Shown in pieces: positions 1-8,688 of a DNA stretch of 64,000 nt. The notes below the pieces were generated by a model, which saw nothing but the letters and a program-made list of their open reading frames with translations, searched no databases and was not told the DNA's origin. Both the position numbers and the translations under genes were made by a program. Numbering within the stretch: position 1 is the stretch's first letter; each line of letters opens with the position of its first letter. This stretch comes from an uncultured Lachnospiraceae bacterium. GTDB lineage: Bacteria > Bacillota > Clostridia > Lachnospirales > Lachnospiraceae. The DNA lies in NCBI GenBank assembly GCA_902766955.1, contig CACXFM010000124.1, forward strand, positions 1-64,000. Direction: 5' to 3'.

Positions 1-747
1 CCTCCCTTCAGCGAAATGAAAATCTGCACCTTCCTGTGGATTTATTACGGTTATCCCGCAGCCTCTTATGAGGGGATCAATGTGGAAGACGCCAGATACA
101 GATGCGGCAGGCAGCTGGCGGCGCGCGATATGAAGCGGGGAATTATTCCGGACACGGTGGCCGGAGTTCCGGATTCCGGCATTGCCCACGCCGTCGGATA
201 TTCCAATGAGTCGGGAATCCCCTACAGCAGGCCGTTTGTCAAGTATACGCCGACATGGCCGCGCAGTTTCATGCCGACTCATCAGACAAAACGGAACCTG
301 ATCGCAAAAATGAAGCTGATCCCCATCCACGAACTGATTCAGGGGAAACGCCTTCTGATGATCGATGATTCCATCGTGCGCGGAACACAGCTCCGGGAAA
401 CGACGGAGTACCTCTTCCAGAGCGGCGCAAAGGAAGTTCACATCAGGCCCGCGTGCCCGCCTCTGGTTTTTGGCTGCCCCTACCTCAACTTCTCCCGCTC
501 CAATTCGGAGAGAGAACTGATTACACGCCGGGTGATTGAACATCTCGAAGGCACGGCGGATCCCGGACAGGCCGTACTTGCGAAGTATACGGATCCGGAT
601 TCCGAAGAATATGCTGTCATGCTGGAGGAGATCCGGAAAGAACTGAACTTTACATCGCTCCACTATCACAGACTGGATGACATGCTGGAAGCACTGGATA
701 TTGATCCCTGCAGGCTCTGCACACACTGCTGGAACGGCAGGGGATAA
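1..747 (+). CDS. purF: Amidophosphoribosyltransferase-like protein, C-terminal part (left edge cut)
   Basis: The reading frame is open from base 1, so 248 C-terminal residues are visible and the N-terminal glutaminase domain lies outside the window. The PRPP-binding loop LLMIDDSIVRGTQ is intact near residue 120, which places it in the type I phosphoribosyltransferase fold of PurF, the enzyme that starts purine synthesis from PRPP and glutamine. The segment GVPDSGIAHAVGYS is also typical of PurF. The C-terminal end has Cys residues (CRLCTHCW) of the sort that could belong to an iron-sulfur or metal site, but this cannot be judged without the rest. A strong hairpin terminator follows the stop codon at once. 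Confidence 0.9.
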   Translation, partial: PPFSEMKICTFLWIYYGYPAASYEGINVEDARYRCGRQLAARDMKRGIIPDTVAGVPDSGIAHAVGYSNESGIPYSRPFVKYTPTWPRSFMPTHQTKRNLIAKMKLIPIHELIQGKRLLMIDDSIVRGTQLRETTEYLFQSGAKEVHIRPACPPLVFGCPYLNFSRSNSERELITRRVIEHLEGTADPGQAVLAKYTDPDSEEYAVMLEEIRKELNFTSLHYHRLDDMLEALDIDPCRLCTHCWNGRG

Positions 748-773
748 AAAAAAGGGGGTGACCCCCTTTTTTT
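746..773. terminator. Bidirectional rho-independent terminator
   Basis: A G5/C5 stem is flanked by an A run on the left and a T run on the right, so it works in both directions. It ends purF on the plus strand and the phosphodiesterase gene that converges on it from the minus strand. Confidence 0.85.
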
Positions 774-811
774 GCTGCACATATATTCCAACTTCTCAAA
801 GTGCCCGGCTG

Positions 812-1942
812 TCACCTGACATATATGGTTCTGGCAGCCGACCAGTCGGAAAAATAGTACCCGTTTCCGGCTTTTCTGTAGGAACGAATCCTGACATAAT
901 ACTTTCTGCCGCCGCTTTTGACCTTCATCGTCACTTTGGTGCTGTTCTTTTTCACATAGACAGCGGAAGCCTCAAAGAAATTGCTGTCGGGCGCACAGGA
1001 GACTTCGTAGCCGCCGGCTCCGCTTTTCCCGCTCCATTTCACCGTCAGCTGTTTTGCCGCCCCCGATGAAAGTGCCCCGACAGAAACCTTCGGTGCCGTG
1101 TGGGCGGCGAAATACTTCTTCCAGACCGCCGGCGTAATCCAGTCCGTCACCATGAGTCTGCATCCCTTGTTATAGATGACGAGCGCGGTCTCGAGGTTGT
1201 TGATAAACCACCCGCAGCTTCTGACATACCGGGATCTCACGGTGTTAATCTGAGCCTGCGTGAGGTGGCTGAGATGTGTGTTCAGAAAGTGAAGCGCTCC
1301 CGCGGCCTTATACTTCCTGACGGTTGCGGCCACGTCCTCCTCCTTGTAGTTGATGGCCATGATCAGAGCCTTTGGATTGACTTTTCTGATCATTTTCCCC
1401 GTTTTCGGGTCATCAATCATATAAATGATATTCCTGTAGAAGGAAAACTGCCTGCAGTAAGTGTTGAACCGGCTGTAATTGCTGATTCCCCTCACGTGCA
1501 GAACCGGTGTCATCTTATAAACATCACAGACCGCGAGAGCCTGCATGAGCGTGGGAATCCGGTACACGACCTTGTCCGGATTGCCTTTTCCCGTATCAAT
1601 CCGCAGCTTCTTCAGCTGCCCGGATTTCATGGAACGGATCTTTCCTTTACCATTTGTCGTGCGGTTTACAGTCGGGTCATGCATGATAAAGAATTCTCCG
1701 TCGGAACTCTCATAGATATCCGTCTCGATCCACTTGAATCCGGCTTTTCCCGCGTTTCTGAATGCCGCTGTGGTGTTCTCCGGTGCTTTGGCACAGTATC
1801 CTCTGTGCGCGATCAGCACGGGATCGCCCGCATGCACGGCATTTCCCCGGATGAGGGTGATCAGCAGTATTATAACAAGCGCGCCGAAATACTTCAGAGC
1901 GCCCGGAAACAGTCTCTGCCTGTCAGTTCCCGATTTTTTCAT
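812..1942 (-). CDS. Secreted glycerophosphodiester phosphodiesterase with fibronectin-III-like tail
   Basis: The 376-residue protein starts with basic residues and one hydrophobic segment (ALVIILLITLI), a signal peptide or anchor. The GDPD catalytic signature is clear: AHRG..APENT, then the ETDIYES metal-binding acidic pair and the MHD motif. This family cleaves glycerophosphodiesters to an alcohol and glycerol 3-phosphate; outside the cell it could act on teichoic-acid or lipid head groups. The last 90 residues look like a fibronectin type III domain (VKWSG, YYVRIRSY, DWSA). The ATG at 1942 is preferred over an in-frame TTG at 1954. It lies 36 bases behind pcrA and is probably cotranscribed with it. 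Confidence 0.85.
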   Translation of the reverse strand: MKKSGTDRQRLFPGALKYFGALVIILLITLIRGNAVHAGDPVLIAHRGYCAKAPENTTAAFRNAGKAGFKWIETDIYESSDGEFFIMHDPTVNRTTNGKGKIRSMKSGQLKKLRIDTGKGNPDKVVYRIPTLMQALAVCDVYKMTPVLHVRGISNYSRFNTYCRQFSFYRNIIYMIDDPKTGKMIRKVNPKALIMAINYKEEDVAATVRKYKAAGALHFLNTHLSHLTQAQINTVRSRYVRSCGWFINNLETALVIYNKGCRLMVTDWITPAVWKKYFAAHTAPKVSVGALSSGAAKQLTVKWSGKSGAGGYEVSCAPDSNFFEASAVYVKKNSTKVTMKVKSGGRKYYVRIRSYRKAGNGYYFSDWSAARTIYVR

Positions 1943-1978
1943 ATAAAACCCCAACTAAAATCTATTGAAACTAATACT

Positions 1979-4321
1979 TCAATTACATTTTACCAGATTT
2001 GCGACCTCTGCGCGCATTTTTTTTACGCCCCAGGACTGAAAATCTACGGTTACCATACAGCCCCTGTCCGTATATTTCATTTCCCGCACGGTTCCCTGTC
2101 CGAATTTTATGTGGCGGACCAGGTCTCCCGTCTCATATCCGAATCCGGAACCTCCCGACGGTGTCCGGGCAGCAGGCGGCGCACTGCCGGGCGTTCTGCC
2201 CGCTGCGCCCTGTCCTTTCAGGTACGGGTTGCGGTAAGTGCTTCTGCCGCTGTAGGCGCTTTCCGTGTCTTCATGGAATTCCTTCCCGAATGTCAGCCTG
2301 CCGGCATCCGTCATCAGCGCACTTCGAAGTCTCTCATCAAGACCGCCGCCCGGCTTTCTCCTGGCAGGCGCCTCTCCCGTGCTTCCCAGATCCAGCAGTT
2401 CCTTCGGAATTTCCCGCACAAAACGGGAAATGGGCATCGGCATGATATCGCCTCTCACCATCCTGCTTCTCGCGCACGTCAGCGTGAGGCGGTTCATGGC
2501 TCTGGTAATCCCCACATATGCCAGCCTGCGCTCTTCCTCGATCTCCTCCTGCGGGTTGTCCGCATGAATCGATAAGCTGCCCGGAAACAGGCCCTCTTCC
2601 ATACCGGTCATATAAACATCCGGAAACTCAAGTCCCTTGGCTGCGTGCAGTGTGAAAAGCAGGACTCTGTCATCGCTGTCCTCCAGCGTGTCAATATCGG
2701 CAATCAGCGATATTTCCTCAAGGAAGCCGGTGAGTGTGGGCGTTTCCTCCCCCGCATCATACTGCGAGGCCTTATTCATCAATTCTTCTATGTTCTCCAG
2801 ACGCGCTTTTGATTCGTCTGTGTTCTCCAGTTCCAGTTCCTTCGTATAGCCGGTCAGATCCGCCGTCTCCCGGAGCAGCTCGTGCACCGGAAGATACCCG
2901 GCCTTCTCCCTTAAGACCGCGATCAGGCCGGCAAACCCGGTCAGCTTGGATGCTGCGGCTCCGGAAATGCCCGGAATCCGTTCGATTTCCGCAAGCGCGT
3001 CGCACAGAGAAATGCCTCCCGCCTGCGCATACGCGTCCAGTCTGGCCACAGTCGCGGCGCCGATCCCCCGCTTTGGAACATTGATAATTCTTCTCACGGA
3101 CAGGTCATCCGCATCATTTGCGATCATCCGGAGGTAGGCCAGCAGGTCCTTGATCTCCTTTCTGGAATAGAAGTTTACCCCTCCGACAATCTTATACGGA
3201 ATATTCGCCAGAAGAAACTTCTCTTCAAAGAGGCGGGACTGCGCATTTGTCCTGTAGAGAATGGCATGATCCCCGTAACGGCTGTTCCCGCTCCTGACGT
3301 CCGACGCGATCTCCCCGCAGACAAACTCGGCCTCCTCAAACGCATTGTCAAACCGCCTGAAACGGACTTTTTCCCCGTCGCCCCGTTCGGTCCACAGCGT
3401 CTTTTCCTTGCGCCCCCTGTTGTGCCGGATGACTTCGTTCGCCGCTTTCAGAATCATGCCCGTAGATCTGTAATTCTGCTCCAGTCTGACAACGGACGCT
3501 TCGCGGAAGATTTTTTCAAAGCTCAGGATATTCCTGATATTCGCCCCTCTGAATTTGTAAATACTCTGGTCGTCGTCTCCGACAACACACAGATTGCCGC
3601 TTTTGGCTGCCAGGAGGGACAGCAGACGGAACTGGGCCGTGTTTGTATCCTGATATTCGTCGACCATAATATAATGAAAGCGCTCCTGCCACAGATCCAG
3701 CACTTCCGGATGCTGCTCAAAAAGCCTGACCGTATTCACGATCAGATCATCGAAGTCCATGGCATTGGATTCCTTCAGATTTCTCTGATACGCCTCATAG
3801 AGCGCAGCCGTCTTTTCCCCGTAAAAATCCTTATTTTCCAGTCTGAAGGCAGAGACATCCGTCAGCTCATCCTTTGCTTTCGAAATCGCCGAAAGCACTG
3901 CCCGCTCCTTCATACTCCGCAGATCTCCGGGATGCTCCTTGAAGACTCGCTTCATCAGGGTCATCTGGTCATCGGTGTCATAGATCGTAAAACTCCGGCT
4001 GTATCCGAGGAGATCTGCGTGCCTTCTGAGAATGCGCACGCAGAGGGAATGAAAGGTACTGACCCAGACACTGCCGGATTCCAGATCCGTGATGGTCTCG
4101 ACGCGCCTGCGCATCTCTTCGGCCGCCTTATTGGTAAATGTGATTGCCAGTATATTCCACGGACGGACACCATTCACATCCATCAGCCAGGCGATTCTGT
4201 GAACCAGTACCCTTGTTTTGCCGGAACCCGCTCCCGCCAGAATCAAAAGCGGTCCTTCCGTCTGAAGTACCGCCTCCTGCTGTCTGTCATTCAACTGGCT
4301 CAAAATCTCGTTTTCGTTCAT
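1979..4321 (-). CDS. pcrA: ATP-dependent DNA helicase PcrA (UvrD/Rep superfamily 1A)
   Basis: The 780 residues match the usual family length. Walker A AGAGSGKT is at residues 29-36 after a Q motif (LNDRQQEAV). Helicase motifs II (VDEYQDTN), III (GDDDQSIYKFRGA), IV (QNYRST) and V-VI (TLHAAKGLEFPDVY, LAYVGITRA) appear in order. The C-terminal 60 residues hold the tudor-like domain of PcrA that contacts RNA polymerase (VRHIKFGQGTV). It unwinds DNA 3' to 5' in nucleotide-excision repair, rolling-circle replication and removal of RecA filaments. A good sigma-A promoter lies 55 bases upstream. Confidence 0.95.
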   Translation of the reverse strand: MNENEILSQLNDRQQEAVLQTEGPLLILAGAGSGKTRVLVHRIAWLMDVNGVRPWNILAITFTNKAAEEMRRRVETITDLESGSVWVSTFHSLCVRILRRHADLLGYSRSFTIYDTDDQMTLMKRVFKEHPGDLRSMKERAVLSAISKAKDELTDVSAFRLENKDFYGEKTAALYEAYQRNLKESNAMDFDDLIVNTVRLFEQHPEVLDLWQERFHYIMVDEYQDTNTAQFRLLSLLAAKSGNLCVVGDDDQSIYKFRGANIRNILSFEKIFREASVVRLEQNYRSTGMILKAANEVIRHNRGRKEKTLWTERGDGEKVRFRRFDNAFEEAEFVCGEIASDVRSGNSRYGDHAILYRTNAQSRLFEEKFLLANIPYKIVGGVNFYSRKEIKDLLAYLRMIANDADDLSVRRIINVPKRGIGAATVARLDAYAQAGGISLCDALAEIERIPGISGAAASKLTGFAGLIAVLREKAGYLPVHELLRETADLTGYTKELELENTDESKARLENIEELMNKASQYDAGEETPTLTGFLEEISLIADIDTLEDSDDRVLLFTLHAAKGLEFPDVYMTGMEEGLFPGSLSIHADNPQEEIEEERRLAYVGITRAMNRLTLTCARSRMVRGDIMPMPISRFVREIPKELLDLGSTGEAPARRKPGGGLDERLRSALMTDAGRLTFGKEFHEDTESAYSGRSTYRNPYLKGQGAAGRTPGSAPPAARTPSGGSGFGYETGDLVRHIKFGQGTVREMKYTDRGCMVTVDFQSWGVKKMRAEVANLVKCN

Positions 4322-4375
4322 CGTTTTATCCGATTCTTCTGGTATGTCTTAGCCGTCTTTTTTGTCTGTCTGCAG

Positions 4376-4404
4376 ATTATACCAGAGAAACAGGGGGCAC
4401 ACAA
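4376..4404 (-). promoter_or_regulatory. Predicted sigma-A promoter of pcrA
   Basis: Read on the minus strand, TTGTGT is followed by 17 bases and a perfect TATAAT, about 55 bases before the pcrA start codon. Confidence 0.6.
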
Positions 4405-4478
4405 GTCAGTGTTTCCCGTTCCGTGCACATGGGCGCGGTTCTGCATGTCTCCGCACTGTTCCATATAAAATGTAATTC

Positions 4479-4507
4479 TTGAAAAATCGTTCCGAAAACT
4501 ATATGAT
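4479..4507 (+). promoter_or_regulatory. Predicted sigma-A promoter of the DUF1836 gene, with an overlapping inverted repeat
   Basis: TTGAAA, 17 bases, TATGAT. An imperfect dyad, ATGATA-N6-TATCAT at 4503-4520, covers the -10 box and the start region. It is placed like an operator; the DUF1836 product itself has a HTH-like part and could bind it, which is inference. Confidence 0.6.
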
Positions 4508-4571
4508 AGTATAGTATCATGATAAGTCAGATTCAGAACATCACTTCACATACATTCCGGAGGTTTTATAT

Positions 4572-5279
4572 ATGGACGAAACAACACGGGACGTGCTGCG
4601 AGCAGTCATGGAAGAGTTCAAGGAGATCAGCTATATATCCCCTGAAGATATCCCGGATATTCCGCTGTATATGGACCAGATCACAACTTTTATGGACGCC
4701 AAGCTGGCGGCCTGCAAGCGATATCCCGACGACAAGATCCTGACCAAAACCATGATCAACAACTACACGAAGAACAAACTTCTTCCCCCGCCGGAGAAGA
4801 AGAAGTATTCGCGGGAACATCTGCTTCTGCTCATTTATATTTATTACCTGAAGGACTTTCTGTCGATCAGCGACATCCAGACGCTTCTCGGCCCGCTTGA
4901 GGACAGGCACTTCCACGTGTCTGACGGCATCACCATGCCCGAAATCTATCAGGAGGCCTTTGATCTGATCAAAGGACAGACCGGCTATATGTCCAAGGAT
5001 CTTCTCAGAAGATGGAAAATGGCCGAAAGTGCCTTCACGGAAGCGCCCGAAGACAGCGAGGAATATCTGCATCTGTTTGCCTTTGTCTGTCTGCTCTCCT
5101 TTGACGTCTATGTCAAAAAGAAGCTGATCGAGACTGTCGTCGACAAGATTAATCTGGCTCAGAGCGGGAAGGGAAAAAAGAAGAAAGAGAGCAGTCGGCC
5201 GGATACTCCGGATGATACGGACGAGCCGGAATTCGATCCCTTAAAAGAAGCGTATGATGAAGATGAGGAACTGTTCTGA
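4572..5279 (+). CDS. DUF1836 family protein (putative MerR-like regulator)
   Basis: 235 residues with a good Shine-Dalgarno (GGAGG at 4559-4563). The family is common in Clostridia and Lactobacillales and has a MerR-like winged-helix fold: here the segment TKTMINNYTKNKLLPPPEKKKYSREHLLLLIYIYYL, split as a turn-wing pair around residues 60-95, resembles MerR-type DNA-binding heads. The rest is helical. The C-terminal tail is lysine-rich, then strongly acidic (residues 205-235). No effector is known to me. The terminator stem overlaps its stop codon. Confidence 0.75.
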   Translation: MDETTRDVLRAVMEEFKEISYISPEDIPDIPLYMDQITTFMDAKLAACKRYPDDKILTKTMINNYTKNKLLPPPEKKKYSREHLLLLIYIYYLKDFLSISDIQTLLGPLEDRHFHVSDGITMPEIYQEAFDLIKGQTGYMSKDLLRRWKMAESAFTEAPEDSEEYLHLFAFVCLLSFDVYVKKKLIETVVDKINLAQSGKGKKKKESSRPDTPDDTDEPEFDPLKEAYDEDEELF

Positions 5280-5296
5280 ACAGTTCCTCTTTTTTT
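5265..5296 (+). terminator. Rho-independent terminator of the DUF1836 gene
   Basis: A stem of ten or more pairs (GAGGAACTGT with ACAGTTCCTC) with the UGA stop codon in its loop, followed by seven T residues. Confidence 0.85.
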
Positions 5297-5300
5297 CGCT

Positions 5301-5609
5301 TTATTCAGTTGTTTCTCCGGCTTCCCTGTCCAGACGGTTCCAGACGATCTGATATCCGTCGTTGCCGTAATTCAAGGAACGGTTCACCCGGCTGATTGTG
5401 GCTGTCGACGCACCGGTCTTTTCTGAGATGTCCAGATAAGTGCGTCCTGCCCGCAGCATACCTGCAACTTCATACCTCTGTGACAGCGAAGCAATCTCGT
5501 TCATTGTGCACACGTCCATGAAGAACGCATAGCACTCTTCCCTCGTCTGCAGAGAGAGAATTGCATCAAACAAATTGTCTACCGATTGATTCTGCAATTT
5601 GTTGCCCAT
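5301..5609 (-). CDS. yerC: YerC/YecD family TrpR-like DNA-binding protein
   Basis: 102 residues matching the short TrpR-superfamily proteins of Firmicutes. The helix-turn-helix is at residues 60-85 (YLDISEKTGASTATISRVNR), the region that reads DNA in TrpR. Family members are conserved but their targets are poorly known. A GGGAGG Shine-Dalgarno sits seven bases before the ATG. It lies 52 bases downstream of the ABC-transporter operon on the same strand, so it may be cotranscribed. Confidence 0.85.
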   Translation of the reverse strand: MGNKLQNQSVDNLFDAILSLQTREECYAFFMDVCTMNEIASLSQRYEVAGMLRAGRTYLDISEKTGASTATISRVNRSLNYGNDGYQIVWNRLDREAGETTE

Positions 5610-5661
5610 AAAAAAGCCTCCCGGATCCTACGCTGTAAATCAACTTGTAAGTAAAGCTATA

Positions 5662-6444
5662 TCAGAGGATCTTTGACAAAAAGTCTTTTGTCCTCGGATG
5701 TTTCGGGTTCGAGAAAAATTCTTTCGGTGTGTTCTGTTCCAGAATCACGCCTTCATCGACGAAGAGAACTCTGCTTGCCACGTCTCTGGCGAAGTTCATC
5801 TCATGCGTGACGACTGCCATCGTCATGCCCTCGTTGGCCAGTTCCTTCATCACCTCCAGCACTTCACCTACCATTTCCGGATCCAGTGCTGACGTCGGTT
5901 CGTCAAACAGCATCATCTTCGGCTTCATGGCCAGAGACCGCACGATCGCGACTCTCTGCTTCTGTCCGCCGGAAAGCTGATTGGGATATGAATCGGCCTT
6001 ATCTTTGAGCCCGATTCTTCCGAGCAGATATTCCGCATGTTGGTCTGCCTCTTCCTGGGTCTGCATTTTAAGCAGAACCGGCGAGAGCGTAATATTCTTC
6101 CGCACTGTCAGATGGGGAAACAGATTGAAATGCTGGAACACCATGCCCATCTGTGCTCTGATTTCGTCCAGATTTACGCCGGGAGCCGTGATCTCCGTTC
6201 CGTTGAACGTAATCCTGCCGCTGGTCGGCGTCTCAAGCATGTTCAGGCAGCGCAGGAACGTACTCTTGCCGGAACCGGAGGGTCCCACGATCACGACTTT
6301 TTCGCCTCTGGCTATATCAATGTCGATTCCCTTCAGGACTTCGACATTTCCTGCCAGTGTGTGAAATGTCTTGCGCAGATCTCTGACGGACACCATTGGC
6401 TGCCCGCTGCCGTTTGTTTCCCCTGGGATTTTATCGAAGGTCAC
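5662..6444 (-). CDS. Amino-acid ABC transporter ATP-binding protein (GlnQ type)
   Basis: About 260 residues. Walker [10 protein letters not shown], the Q loop (VFQHFNLF), signature LSGGQKQR, Walker [13 protein letters not shown] and the switch His (VVTHEMNFA) are all present, so it should hydrolyse ATP to drive import of a polar amino acid. The GTG at 6444 is preferred because AAGGAGG lies ten bases upstream; a TTG at 6453 is too close to that site. It overlaps the end of the permease gene by 14 bases, which suggests translational coupling. Confidence 0.92.
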   Translation of the reverse strand: MTFDKIPGETNGSGQPMVSVRDLRKTFHTLAGNVEVLKGIDIDIARGEKVVIVGPSGSGKSTFLRCLNMLETPTSGRITFNGTEITAPGVNLDEIRAQMGMVFQHFNLFPHLTVRKNITLSPVLLKMQTQEEADQHAEYLLGRIGLKDKADSYPNQLSGGQKQRVAIVRSLAMKPKMMLFDEPTSALDPEMVGEVLEVMKELANEGMTMAVVTHEMNFARDVASRVLFVDEGVILEQNTPKEFFSNPKHPRTKDFLSKIL

Positions 6445-7129
6445 TCTTCGCAAGCCTCCTTTCTATCACATGAAGGATCTGGGTCAGAAAGACCACGATC
6501 ACCAGATAAATCAGTGCGACCGCAAGGAGCGGAGGGAAGGCATCATACGTAATCGATCTGATAATATCCCCGCCCTTGGTCAGATCCTGAATGCCCACGT
6601 AACCGGCAACGGATGTCTCCTTCAGGAGTACGATAAATTCATTAAAAATGGCCGGCGCAACATTTTTGAAAGCCTGCGGCAGTATAATATAAATCATGGT
6701 ACGTCTGCCGGAGAGACCGAGGGACCTGCCCGCTTCTCTCTGGCCCCGGTCAACGGACTGGATGCCGCTGCGGATGACTTCCGCCACATAGGCACCCGAA
6801 TTCAGTCCGAAGGACAGAATGGCAATCATGAGAGGCGCCCCGGACGCCATAATAACAAAGTACATGATCATCAGCTGGACAACCATGGGCGTCCCTCTGA
6901 TAATCGTCAGGTAGAGGCCGCATATAAGATTGAGAATCCGGAGCAGAATGCCCTTCTTCTCAGTCTGAAGATAGGCGACCCTGACAAGGGCGATCAGCAC
7001 GCCGATCAACACACCGATCAGCAGGGCAAATACCGTGATCAGCACGGTATTGCCCAAACCTTTGACAAGGTACATGTACCGTCCCTTGTCGATAAAATCA
7101 TCATATAATCTTTGTGAGAGACTGTTCAT
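6431..7129 (-). CDS. Amino-acid ABC transporter permease (HisM/GlnP type)
   Basis: 232 residues with about five membrane helices. The EAA loop that docks on the ATPase is visible ([22 protein letters not shown]). The upstream part [22 protein letters not shown] is the typical first helix pair of His/Glu/Gln/Arg/opine permeases. It sits between the binding protein and the ATPase and completes an importer of the polar amino-acid class. The exact substrate cannot be read from the sequence. Confidence 0.92.
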   Translation of the reverse strand: MNSLSQRLYDDFIDKGRYMYLVKGLGNTVLITVFALLIGVLIGVLIALVRVAYLQTEKKGILLRILNLICGLYLTIIRGTPMVVQLMIMYFVIMASGAPLMIAILSFGLNSGAYVAEVIRSGIQSVDRGQREAGRSLGLSGRRTMIYIILPQAFKNVAPAIFNEFIVLLKETSVAGYVGIQDLTKGGDIIRSITYDAFPPLLAVALIYLVIVVFLTQILHVIERRLAKSDLR

Positions 7130-7168
7130 CTATTTGTCTGTTCTCCTCACACAACTTCTCTTCCGGAA

Positions 7169-7987
7169 TTACTCCGCCACCGCTTCGGCAGCGCTGCTGT
7201 CGGCGTCATCCAGCTGGATATAACGGCCGATGATCTCATCCATCTTGCCGCTGTCATTAAGCTCCTGGATCAGTTCATCCACGACGGGCTTCAGATCACT
7301 GCCCTTCGGCATCGCGATCGCATATGTCTCTTCCGTGAGGGCCTCGTCCAGCTTCTTGATCTTGTCCGGGTTCTTGCTGACAAGCTTTTCAGCCGGATAG
7401 TCGTCGATGACCACCGCATCCACTCTGCCTGCGATCAGATCGGAAACGGCATCCATGCCCTTTGCATAGCGCTTGACTTCCTTGACGGATACATCGCTCG
7501 ACTGGTCTTCGTTCGTACAGTAGACATCACCGGTCGTGCCCTGCTGCACACCCACGGTCTTTCCGTTCAGATCGGCTCTGCCGGCAATCTCACTGTCCGT
7601 CTTGACAATGATCGACTGGGAAGCGTTGAAATACGGGACAGAGAAATCGACGTTCTTTTCGCGCTCCGGAGTTGCCGTCATGCCTGCCGCGATAAAGTCG
7701 GCCTTTCCTGCATTCAGGCTGGGAATCAGGGAGTCAAACGCGATATCCGCGACTTCCAGCTCAACACCGAGTTTGTCGGCCAGCGCATGGCTGATATCCA
7801 GATCGATTCCGACGATTTCATCGCCGTCCTTATATTCAAACGGTTCAAATTCGGCATTCGTCGTCATGACGATCTTGCCTGCGCTTTTAATCTTATCAAT
7901 TGCATTTTCATCTGCACTCACGCAGGCGGTCATCATGGAAAAAGCCGTCATGCCTGCCAGAATCGCTGCTGTCAATCTCATTTTCAT
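7169..7987 (-). CDS. Amino-acid ABC transporter substrate-binding lipoprotein (SBP family 3)
   Basis: 272 residues from the ATG at 7987, chosen because CAGGAGG precedes it at the right distance; an upstream in-frame start at 8020 has none. The signal peptide ends in MTAC, a plausible lipobox, so it is likely a lipoprotein on the outer face of the membrane. The SBP_bac_3 fold is clear: FEPFEYKDGDEIVGIDLDI, then AGMTATPEREKNVDFSVPY and VGVQQGTTGD. It captures the amino acid for the permease and ATPase encoded downstream. The last 12 residues are acidic and Ala/Ser-rich. Confidence 0.92.
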   Translation of the reverse strand: MKMRLTAAILAGMTAFSMMTACVSADENAIDKIKSAGKIVMTTNAEFEPFEYKDGDEIVGIDLDISHALADKLGVELEVADIAFDSLIPSLNAGKADFIAAGMTATPEREKNVDFSVPYFNASQSIIVKTDSEIAGRADLNGKTVGVQQGTTGDVYCTNEDQSSDVSVKEVKRYAKGMDAVSDLIAGRVDAVVIDDYPAEKLVSKNPDKIKKLDEALTEETYAIAMPKGSDLKPVVDELIQELNDSGKMDEIIGRYIQLDDADSSAAEAVAE

Positions 7988-8035
7988 AAATGTATCCTCC
8001 TGGATTAATAATATCTTCACTAGTTACCGAGTTTC

Positions 8036-8064
8036 ATTTTAAAAGTTCACCGCGCTAAAGTCAA
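8036..8064 (-). promoter_or_regulatory. Predicted sigma-A promoter of the ABC importer operon
   Basis: Minus strand: TTGACT, 17 bases, TAAAAT, about 50 bases before the binding-protein start. Confidence 0.6.
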
Positions 8065-8092
8065 GACCATAGCTTTTTTTTACGCACCGCCC

Positions 8093-8121
8093 TTGCGGCT
8101 TCCTTCTCCTTCTGATAAGAT
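8093..8121 (+). promoter_or_regulatory. Predicted sigma-A promoter of the DUF4364 gene
   Basis: TTGCGG, 17 bases, TAAGAT, about 47 bases before the ATG at 8169. It is back to back with the ABC promoter. Confidence 0.45.
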
Positions 8122-8168
8122 ATGAGAACGCGCATCGAAGACTATGGATCCTGATACGGGAGGCAGAC

Positions 8169-8687
8169 ATGGCCGAAGGACTGACCTTATACAAACTGAT
8201 CATTCTCTACCTGCTCAGAAAAGTCAATTTTCCTCTTTCCAATACACAGATCACCGATTTCATGACCGAGCGGGATTATACGGACTATTTCCATGTGCAG
8301 GAGGCCGTCAATGACCTTCTGGACGCGCGGCTGATCACCGCCGAAAAGATCCGGAACATGTCCCAGTACACCGCCACGATGGACGGGGAGAAGACGCTGG
8401 AGTACTTCACAAGCGAGATTCCTTACGGAATTAAAAAGGACATCGACGCCTATCTCCGCGACAAGGCCTTTGATCTGCGGAACGAGAGCTGCATGATCGC
8501 GGATTACTCGCTCACGGATGACGGCGGCTATGCGGTCCACTGCCGCGTCAACGAAGGGCGGGAGATTCTGATCGATCTCACGATCAATGTCACGACCGAA
8601 GAGGAAGCCGAAAAGGTCTGCAGCAGATGGCCCTCCAAGGCCCAGGATCTCTATATGACTATCATGACCCGCCTTTTTACGGACTGA
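8169..8687 (+). CDS. DUF4364 family protein (winged-helix-like)
   Basis: 172 residues, preceded by GGGAGG. The family is typical of Clostridia. The first 75 residues read as a winged helix (ILYLLRKVNFPLSNTQITDF, then LLDARLITAEK), like PadR or MarR regulators, and the C-terminal half is a small alpha/beta domain ending in a helix. A DNA-binding role is likely but not shown; no ligand is known to me. Confidence 0.75.
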   Translation: MAEGLTLYKLIILYLLRKVNFPLSNTQITDFMTERDYTDYFHVQEAVNDLLDARLITAEKIRNMSQYTATMDGEKTLEYFTSEIPYGIKKDIDAYLRDKAFDLRNESCMIADYSLTDDGGYAVHCRVNEGREILIDLTINVTTEEEAEKVCSRWPSKAQDLYMTIMTRLFTD

Positions 8688-8688
8688 T

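Noticed and set aside
1100..2575. A 491-codon open frame on the plus strand across the phosphodiesterase and pcrA
   Set aside because: It spans two genes with strong family motifs on the other strand; its translation shows no domain.
5265..5296. Terminator acting also for yerC on the minus strand
   Set aside because: There is no T run on the minus-strand side of the stem.
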